DNA of 64,000 nucleotides, taken from assembly GCF_001468465.1 (NCBI RefSeq), contig NZ_LNSA01000009.1, positions 62,001-126,000 of the forward strand, written 5' to 3'. Below, one piece after another: positions 1 through 9,069 of the stretch; within the stretch, counting starts at the first letter, position 1, and each line of letters begins with the position of its first letter. The notes below the pieces were generated by a model, which made no database searches, had not been told where the DNA came from, and was given only the letters and a program-made list of their open reading frames with translations. This stretch comes from Sphingopyxis sp. H115. Lineage in GTDB: Bacteria > Pseudomonadota > Alphaproteobacteria > Sphingomonadales > Sphingomonadaceae. Made by a program: the position numbers and the translations under genes.

Positions 1-1102
1 CCAGCCATTCGGCGAGCTTCGCGACGCGCTCGACCTTGTCGGCAACGGTGCCGAGCTTTTCGTGGAAGGTGATGTTCGCGAGCTTTTCGGCGTGCTGCGC
101 GAGCGTCTTCTTCTGGTCCTGTTCCCAGAAGAAGCGTGCGTCGGACAGGCGCGCCGCCAGCACCTTGCGGTTGCCCGCGACGATCTCAGCGCCGCCGTCC
201 TTCGCGTCGATGTTCGCGGTGCAGACGAAGCCGTTCGCCAGCTTGCCGTCGGCGCCGTTCACGACGAAATATTTCTGGTTCACACGCGCGGTGAGCTGGA
301 TCACCTCGGGCGGCACTTCGAGGAACGCTTCGTCGAAGCGGCCGAGCAAGGGGACCGGCCATTCGGTCAGCCCGGCATTCTCGATCACCAGCCCCTCGTC
401 CTCGACCAGCGTCAGCCCGGCATCCGCCGCGGCTTTGGCGGCGCCGTCGCGGACGATTGCCTGCCGCTCCTCATGGTCGACGATGACGTGGCAGGCGCGG
501 AGCTTCTCGGCGTAGTCCGATACCGAGCCGATAGTGATCTCACCCGGGCAATGGAAGCGATGGCCGCGCGTCGCGAAACCGCTGGCGATGCCACCGACCT
601 CGCACGGCACCAGTTCCTCGCCGAAAATCGCGACGATCCCCGAGAGCGGACGCACCCAGCGCAGGCTTTCGCTGCTCGCGCTCGCCTTGCCCCAGCGCAT
701 CGACTTGGGCCAGGCGAAGGCGCGGACGATTGCGGGGATCGCTTCGGCCAATACCTCGGCGGTCGCGCGGCCGGGTTTGTCGATGACGGCGAAATACACG
801 CCGTCGCGATCTTCAAGCTGGTCCTGCGTCAGGCCGGTCTTGCGCAGGAAGCCTTCGAGTGCCTGCGGCGGCGCGTTGCTGCGCGGGCCTTTGAGCTCCT
901 CGCTGACCGCTGCGGTCGCCTCGGGAAGGCCCTTCGCGATCAGCGCAAGGCGGCGCGGGGTCGACCAGATGGTGAGGTCGCCCGCTTCGAGGCCGGCGGC
1001 GCTGAGTTGCGCGCGGAACAGCTTTTCGAGTTCGGCGCGTGCGGCGGCCTGCATCCGCGCCGGAATTTCCTCGCTGCGCAGTTCGAGAAGAAAGTCGGTC
1101 AC
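1..1102 (-). CDS. glyS: Glycyl-tRNA synthetase beta subunit (N-terminal part, runs off the left edge)
   Basis: Reading the minus strand from a GTG at 1102 gives a continuous frame to the window edge (about 367 codons) that begins [15 protein letters not shown], the characteristic N-terminus of the bacterial GlyRS beta subunit, and continues with the family's PRRLAL and VNQKYF stretches. With GlyQ it forms the alpha2beta2 enzyme that charges tRNA-Gly in the cytoplasm; the beta subunit mainly contributes tRNA recognition. The GTG overlaps the glyQ stop codon (GTGA, 1099-1102), so the two are translationally coupled in the usual glyQ-glyS order. About half of the expected protein (roughly 700 residues in the family) is present; the C-terminal tRNA-binding portion lies outside the window. 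Confidence 0.93.
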   Translation of the reverse strand, partial: MTDFLLELRSEEIPARMQAAARAELEKLFRAQLSAAGLEAGDLTIWSTPRRLALIAKGLPEATAAVSEELKGPRSNAPPQALEGFLRKTGLTQDQLEDRDGVYFAVIDKPGRATAEVLAEAIPAIVRAFAWPKSMRWGKASASSESLRWVRPLSGIVAIFGEELVPCEVGGIASGFATRGHRFHCPGEITIGSVSDYAEKLRACHVIVDHEERQAIVRDGAAKAAADAGLTLVEDEGLVIENAGLTEWPVPLLGRFDEAFLEVPPEVIQLTARVNQKYFVVNGADGKLANGFVCTANIDAKDGGAEIVAGNRKVLAARLSDARFFWEQDQKKTLAQHAEKLANITFHEKLGTVADKVERVAKLAEWL

Positions 1103-2022
1103 AGCGTCCACCCCGGATATTTTTCGGTCCAGCGCTCGGACTGGCTGTCGATCCACGCTTTGCAGCTGCCCTTCGCGAGGTCGCGGACGCGCGCCATATA
1201 ATTGGCGCGCTCCTGCACGCTGATCACGCCGCGCGCCTGGAGCAGGTTGAACAAATGGCTCGCCTCGATCGCCTGGTCATAGGCCGCGAGCGGCACGCCC
1301 GCTTCGATCGCACGCTGGCACTCATCTGCGGCCGCCTTGAAGCCCGCAAAGAGCGTGTCGGTATCGGCGACCTCGAAATTCCATTTCGAGAACTGGCGTT
1401 CATTCTCCAGAAACACGTCGCCATAGCTGACCGCCGCGACATCCCCGACCGCGTCGGAGAAGCGCAGGTCGTACACATTATCGACATTCTGGATATACAT
1501 CGCGAGGCGTTCGAGCCCGTAGGTCAGCTCGCCTGCGACGGGCTTGCAGTCGAAGCCGCCCATCTGCTGGAAATAGGTGAACTGGGTGACTTCCATCCCG
1601 TCGCACCAGACTTCCCAGCCCAGCCCCCACGCGCCGAGCGTCGGCGATTCCCAGTCGTCCTCGACGAAGCGGATGTCGTGGAGCAACGGATCGATGCCGA
1701 TTGCGGCAAGGCTTCCCAGATACTGCTCCTGCAGGTCGGCCGGCGACGGCTTCAGGATCACCTGATATTGGTAATAATGCTGGAGCCGGTTCGGGTTCTC
1801 GCCATAGCGACCATCCGTGGGCCGGCGGCTCGGCTGGACATAGGCGACGTTCCACGGCTCGGGACCAAGGCTGCGCAGCGTCGTCGCGGGGTGGAACGTC
1901 CCCGCCCCCACGCGCATGTCATAGGGCTGCAAAATGGCGCAGCCGCGTGCGCTCCAGTAATTGTGCAGCGTCAGGATCATGTCCTGAAAGCTGAGTGGTG
2001 TCTTGTCCGCCCCGTCGGCCAC
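1099..2022 (-). CDS. glyQ: Glycyl-tRNA synthetase alpha subunit
   Basis: This is the catalytic subunit that forms glycyl-adenylate and charges tRNA-Gly. Family signatures are plain: [18 protein letters not shown] near the start, [19 protein letters not shown] (the class II ATP-binding region), [20 protein letters not shown] and the [12 protein letters not shown] block. I chose the GTG at 2022 (307 aa) because an AAGGA lies 10 nt upstream and family members begin only a few residues before the SFQDM block. An in-frame ATG at 2088 also has a GGAG 7 nt upstream and would add 22 residues, so the start is not settled. The gene overlaps glyS by 4 bp. Confidence 0.95.
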   Translation of the reverse strand: MADGADKTPLSFQDMILTLHNYWSARGCAILQPYDMRVGAGTFHPATTLRSLGPEPWNVAYVQPSRRPTDGRYGENPNRLQHYYQYQVILKPSPADLQEQYLGSLAAIGIDPLLHDIRFVEDDWESPTLGAWGLGWEVWCDGMEVTQFTYFQQMGGFDCKPVAGELTYGLERLAMYIQNVDNVYDLRFSDAVGDVAAVSYGDVFLENERQFSKWNFEVADTDTLFAGFKAAADECQRAIEAGVPLAAYDQAIEASHLFNLLQARGVISVQERANYMARVRDLAKGSCKAWIDSQSERWTEKYPGWTL

Positions 2023-2129
2023 GGCCGCAATATCCTTCGCAGGTGCAAAAATCGCCGCCGCATTGGCCCAGCGACGCCGCATGGTCAAGGCTCCGCGCCG
2101 TTCGCCACAGTGCGAAAAGTTGCGTCCTA

Positions 2130-2160
2130 GTCAGGTCTTCAGAACTTTTTGTCAGGTCTT
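2130..2160. repeat. Short direct repeat GTCAGGTCTT x2
   Basis: The 10-mer GTCAGGTCTT occurs at 2130-2139 and again at 2151-2160, 21 bp apart (two helical turns), in the divergent gap between glyQ and the UrcA-family gene and just upstream of a -35-like hexamer. The spacing suits binding of a regulator on one DNA face, but no regulator can be named. Confidence 0.4.
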
Positions 2161-2161
2161 A

Positions 2162-2192
2162 TTGACATAGTCAGCGAATCGCGACATATAGT
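2162..2192 (+). promoter_or_regulatory. Candidate sigma70-type promoter for the UrcA-family gene
   Basis: A perfect TTGACA (2162-2167) is followed by CATATAGT (2185-2192). The -10 could be CATATA at 17 bp spacing or TATAGT at 19 bp spacing. It is about 60 bp upstream of the start codon at 2253 and directly after the GTCAGGTCTT repeats. Confidence 0.45.
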
Positions 2193-2252
2193 CATGCATA
2201 CATGACACCAAGACAGGCAAACATGACGATCCGCAATCCAAGGAGACCAGAT

Positions 2253-2582
2253 ATGATCACCCGTACGCTCATCCTCACGTTGTCGCTCGCTGCTGCGGGC
2301 GCGCCCGCCGTCGCCGCCGAAACCGAGACGGTCGTCGCCAACGTGCGCACCGACGACCTCAACCTGACACGTACCGCGGGCCGCGAGCGCCTCGACTTGC
2401 GCATCAGGAATGCCGTGCGCCGCGCGTGTAATAGCGCGCATCGCGGTGCCGCCGCCCGCGCGGACGAGGCGGCCTGCGTCGCCACGGCGCTGGCCGATGC
2501 CGATCACAAGGCGGCCCGCGCGATCGCCCGCGCCCAGGACGGGACGCAGCTCGCGCTGTTGATCGTCGAGACCAGCCGCTGA
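2253..2582 (+). CDS. UrcA-family small secreted protein
   Basis: The protein is 109 aa. It has a clear signal peptide (MITRTLILTLSLAAAGAPAVAAE) and a mature part with the UrcA pattern: a V-x-DDLNL segment, a LDLRIRNAVRRAC helix and a second cysteine in EAACVATALADAD. The paired cysteines suggest a periplasmic disulfide. Start chosen at ATG 2253 because AAGGAG lies at 2240-2245 with 7 nt spacing; an upstream in-frame ATG at 2202 would put extra residues before the signal peptide. UrcA proteins are common in sphingomonads and caulobacters, and their biochemical function is not established. The gene is monocistronic, with a hairpin downstream. Confidence 0.8.
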   Translation: MITRTLILTLSLAAAGAPAVAAETETVVANVRTDDLNLTRTAGRERLDLRIRNAVRRACNSAHRGAAARADEAACVATALADADHKAARAIARAQDGTQLALLIVETSR

Positions 2583-2648
2583 ACCACCCGTGGCCAGCGC
2601 CAGCTTTCGTTTCGGCCGGGCCTCCCCGGTGACGGCCGGCGACCTGGG

Positions 2649-2677
2649 CTGGAGCGCGCGCGGCAGCGGCGCTCCAG
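2649..2677 (+). terminator. Hairpin downstream of the UrcA-family gene
   Basis: A perfect 9-bp stem, CTGGAGCGC (2649-2657) with GCGCTCCAG (2669-2677), has an 11-nt loop. There is no U-tract, so it is either a weak or factor-assisted terminator or a 3' stabilising stem. The rest of the 2583-2794 gap shows no gene. Confidence 0.4.
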
Positions 2678-2794
2678 TCCTTGCCCGGCGATCGGCTATT
2701 TCATTCGTCATCCGGATAAAGAGCTCCCCTCCCAAGACATTTCGATGTTTATAGGAGACGATGACCATCCGGGTGACATTCTGCCGAGGCGCCA

Positions 2795-2995
2795 ATGAAC
2801 AACAAATTGAAAGTGCTGCGCGCGATGCGGAACTGGAGTCAGGCCGAACTGGCGGACCGGCTCGACGTATCGCGGCAGGCGGTCAACGCGATCGAGACGG
2901 GGAAATACGACCCGTCGCTGCCGCTCGCCTTCAAGCTCGCGCGCCTGTTCGAAATGCCGATCGAGGAAATTTTCGATGACGGCCATGAAGGATAA
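2795..2995 (+). CDS. Small XRE-family (Cro/CI-type) transcriptional regulator
   Basis: The 66-aa protein is almost entirely a helix-turn-helix domain: LKVLRAMRNWSQAELADRL, then the recognition helix VSRQAVNAIETGK and LAFKLARLFEMPIEEIF. This is the compact Cro/CI type (YozG/YgzD-like) that binds DNA as a dimer. It ends with TAA at 2993-2995, four bases before the ATG of the next gene, so the two are almost certainly co-transcribed. Such small regulators are often paired with a membrane protein of unknown function, as here, and usually control their own operon. A GAGG lies about 6 nt before the start. Confidence 0.85.
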   Translation: MNNKLKVLRAMRNWSQAELADRLDVSRQAVNAIETGKYDPSLPLAFKLARLFEMPIEEIFDDGHEG

Positions 2996-2999
2996 GATA

Positions 3000-3611
3000 A
3001 TGACGAACGATCCGCAGCGCCGCCGCATTCCCGGGATGGGTTGGCCGATAGCCATCTTCGTGGGCACGGCGATGCTTGCCGGCGCCTTTGCCGGGTATAG
3101 CGAAACACGCGCCGAACTCGGCCACCCGGCGCTCGCCCCCTGGGCCGGCGCAATGATTGCCATCGGGCTCGGCGCAGCCGCTTTCGCCCTTTACGTGCGC
3201 CGTCACGCGGACTGGTTCCGGCAATGGTCGCCGCGCAAACGGCTTTATTGGATTGGCCTCGTCCTCGCCGGAACGCTCGGGCTGGTATCGGCGATCATGC
3301 TCCAAGCGAACGGAGACACCGATCTGATGAGCGACAGCGCAATGACGCCGACGCTGGCGATCGGGCTCTCTGCGCTGTGGTTGATCGGCCTGGTCTCCGC
3401 CTTGATTATCTACCACCGCACGATCGACGATCACGAGCGTATGGCCTATCAGATCGCCGGCCTCGCGGGCTTCTATGCCTTCGTTGTCCCGTGCCCAATG
3501 TGGTGGGTCCTCGCACGCGCCAGTCTTGCGCCACCGGTCGAAGCGATGCCGCTTTTCGTGCTCTCGCTTACCGTCAATGCACTGGTCTATTGCTGGTTCA
3601 AATTTCGGTAA
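3000..3611 (+). CDS. Integral membrane protein of unknown function, partner of the XRE regulator
   Basis: The protein is 203 aa with about six predicted membrane segments (for example WPIAIFVGTAMLAGAFAG, WAGAMIAIGLGAAAFALYV, LYWIGLVLAGTLGLVSAI, LAIGLSALWLIGLVSALII, LAGFYAFVVPCPMWWVLA and the C-terminal FVLSLTVNALVYCWF). The chosen ATG at 3000 has AAGGA 7 nt upstream; ATGs at 2976 and 2985 overlap the regulator and are less likely. I do not recognise the family. Its coupling to the small regulator suggests that the membrane protein is what the regulator controls. Confidence 0.7.
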   Translation: MTNDPQRRRIPGMGWPIAIFVGTAMLAGAFAGYSETRAELGHPALAPWAGAMIAIGLGAAAFALYVRRHADWFRQWSPRKRLYWIGLVLAGTLGLVSAIMLQANGDTDLMSDSAMTPTLAIGLSALWLIGLVSALIIYHRTIDDHERMAYQIAGLAGFYAFVVPCPMWWVLARASLAPPVEAMPLFVLSLTVNALVYCWFKFR

Positions 3612-3676
3612 TCCCCTGTTTCCCCTTCTCCTCCCATCCGGCCAAGAGCGCCGTCGAATCGAAAGGTAGTTTTCCC

Positions 3677-4624
3677 ATGAAGAGCTGGTTCAAGACGCTC
3701 GCCGCAACCTGCGCGATCATCCCCTTCGCCCAATGCGCGCTCCTCCCGAACAGCAATGCTGCCTTGGCCGCCGAGCCCGTTCCGGCAGCGACGCAGGAGG
3801 CACCGGCCACCACCGATGCCGACCCTGCGCTGTGGGTCGTAAAGGACGAAGATACGACCATTTATCTCTTCGGCACGGTGCATGTGCTCAAACCCGGCCT
3901 CGGCTGGTTCGACGAAGCCGTAAAGACGGCCTTCGATGAGTCCGACCAGTTGATGCTCGAAGTCGTCCTCCCCGAAGATCCGTCCGAAATGATGAGCACG
4001 ATGATGCCGCTCGCGATCGACCAGAGCGGCAAGACGCTGTCGTCGCGGCTCGACCCGGACCAGCTCAAGGCCTATCAGGCCGCGCTGGCCAGCGTCGGCA
4101 TCGCACCGGCCCAGTTCGACATGTTCGAACCCTGGTTCCCCGGCATCACCCTGTCGGTCCTTCCGCTCACCAAGCTCGGTTACGACCCCGAGCAGGGCGC
4201 AGAAAAGCGGCTCACCGGATTTGCCAAAACGGCGGGCAAGCCGATCGGGGGGCTTGAAACGCTGACCGAACAGCTCGGCTTTTTCGATACGCTGCCCGAA
4301 ACGCAGCAGGTCGCCTTCCTGAACGCGGTCGTCCGCGACCTCGACAAGCTCGGACCGCAGCTCGACAAGATGGTCGCGCTGTGGGCCAAGGGCGACCCCG
4401 ACGGCCTCGCTATCGCGATGAACGAGAGCCTGGCGGCGACGCCCGAACTCGCCAAGACATTGCTGTGGGATCGCAATGCGCGCTGGGCGGACCAGCTCAA
4501 GGCCCGAATGGACCAACCGGGGACGGTTTTCGTCGCGGTGGGCGCCGGACATCTCGCGGGCGCGCACAGCGTGCAAGACTATCTGAAGGAACGCGGCCTA
4601 ACGGCGACGCGGGTCGAATATTGA
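3677..4624 (+). CDS. TraB/GumN-family protein (secreted)
   Basis: The protein is 315 aa, with a signal peptide at the N-terminus and then the TraB/GumN fold: LWVVKDEDTTIYLFGTVHVLKPG near residue 50 and the C-terminal VAVGAGHLAG with the two glycine-histidine motifs (GTVH, GAGH) typical of the family. Members include GumN of xanthan clusters and the Tiki proteases; the activity of the bacterial group is not established, though the conserved His and Glu residues are compatible with a metal-dependent hydrolase. The start at ATG 3677 excludes a long upstream in-frame extension without signal sequence. It overlaps the next gene, a paralogue, by 4 bp. Confidence 0.85.
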   Translation: MKSWFKTLAATCAIIPFAQCALLPNSNAALAAEPVPAATQEAPATTDADPALWVVKDEDTTIYLFGTVHVLKPGLGWFDEAVKTAFDESDQLMLEVVLPEDPSEMMSTMMPLAIDQSGKTLSSRLDPDQLKAYQAALASVGIAPAQFDMFEPWFPGITLSVLPLTKLGYDPEQGAEKRLTGFAKTAGKPIGGLETLTEQLGFFDTLPETQQVAFLNAVVRDLDKLGPQLDKMVALWAKGDPDGLAIAMNESLAATPELAKTLLWDRNARWADQLKARMDQPGTVFVAVGAGHLAGAHSVQDYLKERGLTATRVEY

Positions 4625-5520
4625 GGCGCACGGCATATTTCCACCGACTTTGGGGTCGCCGCCTTGCGGCGGCCCTATTGCCTTTGCTGCTCGCCGCATG
4701 CGGCGCCGCGCCCGAACGTCAAGAGGCGCGCCCCGCGATGTGGCTGGTCTCCGATGCCGATACGAGCATCTATATACTTGGCACGATGCACGCTCTGCCG
4801 CGCGGTACCGATTGGGCCGGGGGCCGGGTGGCGCAAGCGATCGACGCCGCCGACGAACTGATGCTGGAATTGCCCCCCGCCGAGCTCGCTAGCGCGGGCG
4901 AGGTGTTCCGGACACTCGCTCCGCGCAACGGCCCGCTCGCGATCGAGGCGCGCCTGTCCGGCAAAGCCCTTACCGGCTTTCGCGCGCTCGAAGCGAGCGG
5001 CCGCAGCTTTGGCGAGGACGGACTGGACGATTGGGCGGTGATGGTCCTTATGGGCCAGCGCGTCGCGCAGAACGCCGGCCTGTCACCGAGCGACGGAGTC
5101 GAAGCGGGGCTGACCGCCAAGTTCGAAGCCGCGGGCAAGCCGATCGGCGGCTTCGAAACCGCCCGGGGTCAGCTCATGCTGTTCGAAAAGCTCGATCCGC
5201 AGACGCAGCGCGTCCTGCTCACACGCGCGGCCGAGGAAGCAAGCGATGCAGTGAAGCAGGTGCGCACCCTGACTGCAGCATGGGGCCGCGGCGACATCCA
5301 TGCGCTCGAAAAGGTGATCAACGAGGATATCGATAGCGTGCCCGCCGCGCGCGAGGCGATCATCACCGACCGCAACCGGCGCTGGAGTGCATGGGTGAGG
5401 CGCCGGATGGAACAGCCCGGGACCGTGTTGGTAGCGGTGGGCGCTGGGCATCTGGTAGGAAGCGATGGGGTCCCGGCGATGATCGAGGCCGGCGGGATGA
5501 CGGTGACACGAGCGCAGTGA
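4621..5520 (+). CDS. TraB/GumN-family lipoprotein (paralogue of the preceding gene)
   Basis: The protein is 299 aa if translated from the TTG at 4621, which overlaps the preceding stop codon (TTGA). This start gives a lipoprotein signal (LLPLLLAACGA, lipobox LAAC) followed by MWLVSDADTSIYILGTMHALPRG and a C-terminal VAVGAGHLVGSDGV, the same order of motifs as its neighbour. The two proteins are clear tandem duplicates that have been sorted differently: the first appears soluble or secreted, this one lipid-anchored. The use of TTG is inferred from the overlap and the position of the signal peptide; no ATG fits. Confidence 0.78.
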   Translation: MRRTAYFHRLWGRRLAAALLPLLLAACGAAPERQEARPAMWLVSDADTSIYILGTMHALPRGTDWAGGRVAQAIDAADELMLELPPAELASAGEVFRTLAPRNGPLAIEARLSGKALTGFRALEASGRSFGEDGLDDWAVMVLMGQRVAQNAGLSPSDGVEAGLTAKFEAAGKPIGGFETARGQLMLFEKLDPQTQRVLLTRAAEEASDAVKQVRTLTAAWGRGDIHALEKVINEDIDSVPAAREAIITDRNRRWSAWVRRRMEQPGTVLVAVGAGHLVGSDGVPAMIEAGGMTVTRAQ

Positions 5521-5593
5521 TCAAATGTTGGCGTTGGGACGGGAGCCGGCCATTGGCCATCCCGGACCGGTCCGCTCTTCGCGGGGGCAGCGA

Positions 5594-6121
5594 TCAGTTC
5601 TGGTTGCTTGCGCCGACGGTCGCGACGACCGGTTTCGGCACCAGCACTTCGGCGGCGACGACGCGTTTCGAGGCGCTGGCGGCGATCGTCTTTTCGAGGC
5701 TGGCCACCTGCGGGCAGCTTGCCTTGCACACGCGCTGTGCTTCGGCGAGCTTTTCGCGCGCAAGTTCAAGCGCGCCCTTGTCGGCCAGCGCCTCGCCCTG
5801 TCCGGTCAGCGCGACGATATCATTGGGTTCGAGGACCAGCGCCTCGCGATACAGGCCGATCGCCTTACCCGGCAGCCCTTGCGCGCGCGCGACCTGAGCC
5901 AGCGCGATGATCGCCGAGCGGTTGCGCGGATCGGCGGCCAGCGCCGATTCGTAAAGACCGATCGCAGAATCGAGTTCGCCGGCCTCTTGCGCCTTTTGCC
6001 CTTCGTGCTGGAGCGCAATCGAGCGGGGAAAAATATCGTTGTCGGCGCGTTGCGCATCGGACGCGGTGGGCAGGCTGGCGAGGATCGCCCCCGCAGTTAG
6101 AGCCAAAAAGCCGACGCGCAT
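5594..6121 (-). CDS. Tetratricopeptide-repeat periplasmic protein
   Basis: The protein is 175 aa, with a signal peptide (MRVGFLALTAGAILASLPTASDAQ) followed by two to three TPR units, visible as ALQHEGQKAQEAGELDSAIG, LAQVARAQGLPGKAIGLYRE and GQGEALADKGALELAREKL, then a short region with two cysteines (VCKASCPQV). TPRs are protein-protein scaffolds and the partner is unknown. The ATG at 6121 was chosen because GGGAG sits 6 nt upstream and it places the signal peptide at the N-terminus; in-frame ATGs at 6142 and 6160 are possible. Confidence 0.75.
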   Translation of the reverse strand: MRVGFLALTAGAILASLPTASDAQRADNDIFPRSIALQHEGQKAQEAGELDSAIGLYESALAADPRNRSAIIALAQVARAQGLPGKAIGLYREALVLEPNDIVALTGQGEALADKGALELAREKLAEAQRVCKASCPQVASLEKTIAASASKRVVAAEVLVPKPVVATVGASNQN

Positions 6122-6153
6122 CGCATTCTCCCATCGCTTCATTGCAGGCGATG

Positions 6154-7344
6154 CTAACATGGCGCGGTCAGCCGTGCGAGAAAAAATCCGTCACATCCGT
6201 CGTGCGCGGGGGTCAGCAGATAACCCGCCCCTGCCGCGCGGCCGATACCGTCCGGTAGATAGCCGGCGTCAGCCGTCCAGCCCGGATGCCGGTTCAGAAA
6301 TTCGTCCACCTGTGCCCGCCCCTCGCGCGTGATGATCGAGCAAACAGCATAAAGGAGTTTGCCGCCCGGCGCCACAAGATCGGCGCCGATGTCGATCAGC
6401 TTTGCCTGATCGGCGAGGTGGCGTTCGAGCCGCGCGGGAGTCAACCGCCAGCGCAGTTCGGGGCTGCGCCGCCAAGTGCCGCTGCCCGAGCAAGGGGCGT
6501 CGACGAACACGCGGTCGGCCTTGCCCTGCCAGTCCGACAGCATCGCCGGTTCCTGCCCGGGATTGAGAAGCCGCGTTTCGATGCCCGTGGCGCCGGCGCG
6601 TTCGGCGCGCGGCGGCAGTTGCTGAAGGCGTGCACGATTGGTGTCGCAAGCTAGGATATCGGCGTCGTTCCCGGTCAGCGAGGCGATCGCGAGCGTCTTG
6701 CCGCCGCCGCCCGCGCAGAGATCGACGATCGCCTGCCCCGGCGCGGCATCGAGCGCCGCCGACGCATATTGGCTCGCGGCGTCCTGCACCTCGAAACGCC
6801 CTTCGCCATAAGCGGGATGCTGGACTGCCGCCGTTTCGGGCGGCAGGCGCCAGCCGTCGGGGGCTCCGGAGATCGCCGCCCCTTCCGGATAGAGCGCCGC
6901 AAGGTCGTCGCGGCTCGCCGCGATACGATTGGCGCGCAGGTCGAGCGGCGCGCGCGTCAGCATCGCGTCATGCTCATCTTCGCCAACGAGCGGGTCGAAG
7001 AGACCGACCAGCGCCTCTGCGGCGAGCCCGGTTTCGGCGCGCGGTTCGTCGGCGACAATCGGCGCGGGGCCGTAAGGCGAGCCGTCGAACAGCGCCGCAA
7101 TTTCGCTCTGGGCATCGGCGAGCGCGAGCATCGCGGCACGCCCCGACGCGGGCGCCGAGCGCACGATGCGGATCGCATCATAGACATGCGCCCGGATCGC
7201 GCGCCGGTCCTTCGATCCCGCATAGCGACGCGCGCGCATCGCTTCGGCGAAGATCGCGTCGGCGGGTGCCCCGCCCTCGCGCGCGGCCGCCGCGATCGCA
7301 TCGAGGATCTCGATCGCGGCCTGGATGCGCGCTGCAGGCGTCAT
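6154..7344 (-). CDS. rsmB: RsmB/NOP-family RNA m5C methyltransferase
   Basis: The protein is 396 aa. An N-terminal NusB-like helical region (about 1-130) is followed by a class I SAM-dependent methyltransferase domain. Motifs visible are DAASQYASAALDA, the SAM-binding IVDLCAGGGGKTLAIA, motif IV FVDAPCSGSGTWRRSPE with its cysteine and motif VI LLYAVCSI with the second catalytic cysteine. Members methylate C967 of 16S rRNA (RsmB) or related sites. The gene sits 9 bp downstream of guaB on the same strand and may be co-transcribed with it. The exact target nucleotide cannot be read from sequence. Confidence 0.88.
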   Translation of the reverse strand: MTPAARIQAAIEILDAIAAAAREGGAPADAIFAEAMRARRYAGSKDRRAIRAHVYDAIRIVRSAPASGRAAMLALADAQSEIAALFDGSPYGPAPIVADEPRAETGLAAEALVGLFDPLVGEDEHDAMLTRAPLDLRANRIAASRDDLAALYPEGAAISGAPDGWRLPPETAAVQHPAYGEGRFEVQDAASQYASAALDAAPGQAIVDLCAGGGGKTLAIASLTGNDADILACDTNRARLQQLPPRAERAGATGIETRLLNPGQEPAMLSDWQGKADRVFVDAPCSGSGTWRRSPELRWRLTPARLERHLADQAKLIDIGADLVAPGGKLLYAVCSIITREGRAQVDEFLNRHPGWTADAGYLPDGIGRAAGAGYLLTPAHDGCDGFFLARLTAPC

Positions 7345-7353
7345 CGGCGGGCC

Positions 7354-8871
<1,518 letters not shown>

Positions 8872-8993
8872 TCATTTGGTGGCGGCCCATGTAACCAGTC
8901 GGGCCCGCGCGCGCCAGTGGGTGGCGAACGATTATTTCGCGCGATCACCGATCATTTGCGCTGGCACGGGAAAAGGCGGACACAGCCGCCAAT

Positions 8994-9007
8994 TGTAACC
9001 GGTTGCA
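8994..9007. promoter_or_regulatory. LacI-type operator O1 (before the sugar MFS gene)
   Basis: TGTAACCGGTTGCA is a near-palindrome centred on CCGG and shares TGTAACCGGTT with sites at 11563 and 23384. It lies about 60 bp upstream of the sugar transporter start and overlaps a TTGCAT that could be its -35 (9003-9008), the position expected for repression. Even-spaced CG-centred palindromes of this kind are typical for LacI-family proteins, and the gene for one is 2.6 kb downstream. Confidence 0.75.
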
Positions 9008-9069
9008 TTGCCTTCGGCGTCCCGTTAGACCGCAGGCATAACATAGTTTCGGCGAAGAGGATATTCCGG

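Noticed and set aside
4381-4620. Upstream ATG at 4381 as start of the second TraB/GumN gene
   Set aside because: It would overlap the first gene by about 240 bp and place the lipoprotein signal inside the protein; the TTG at 4621 fits better.
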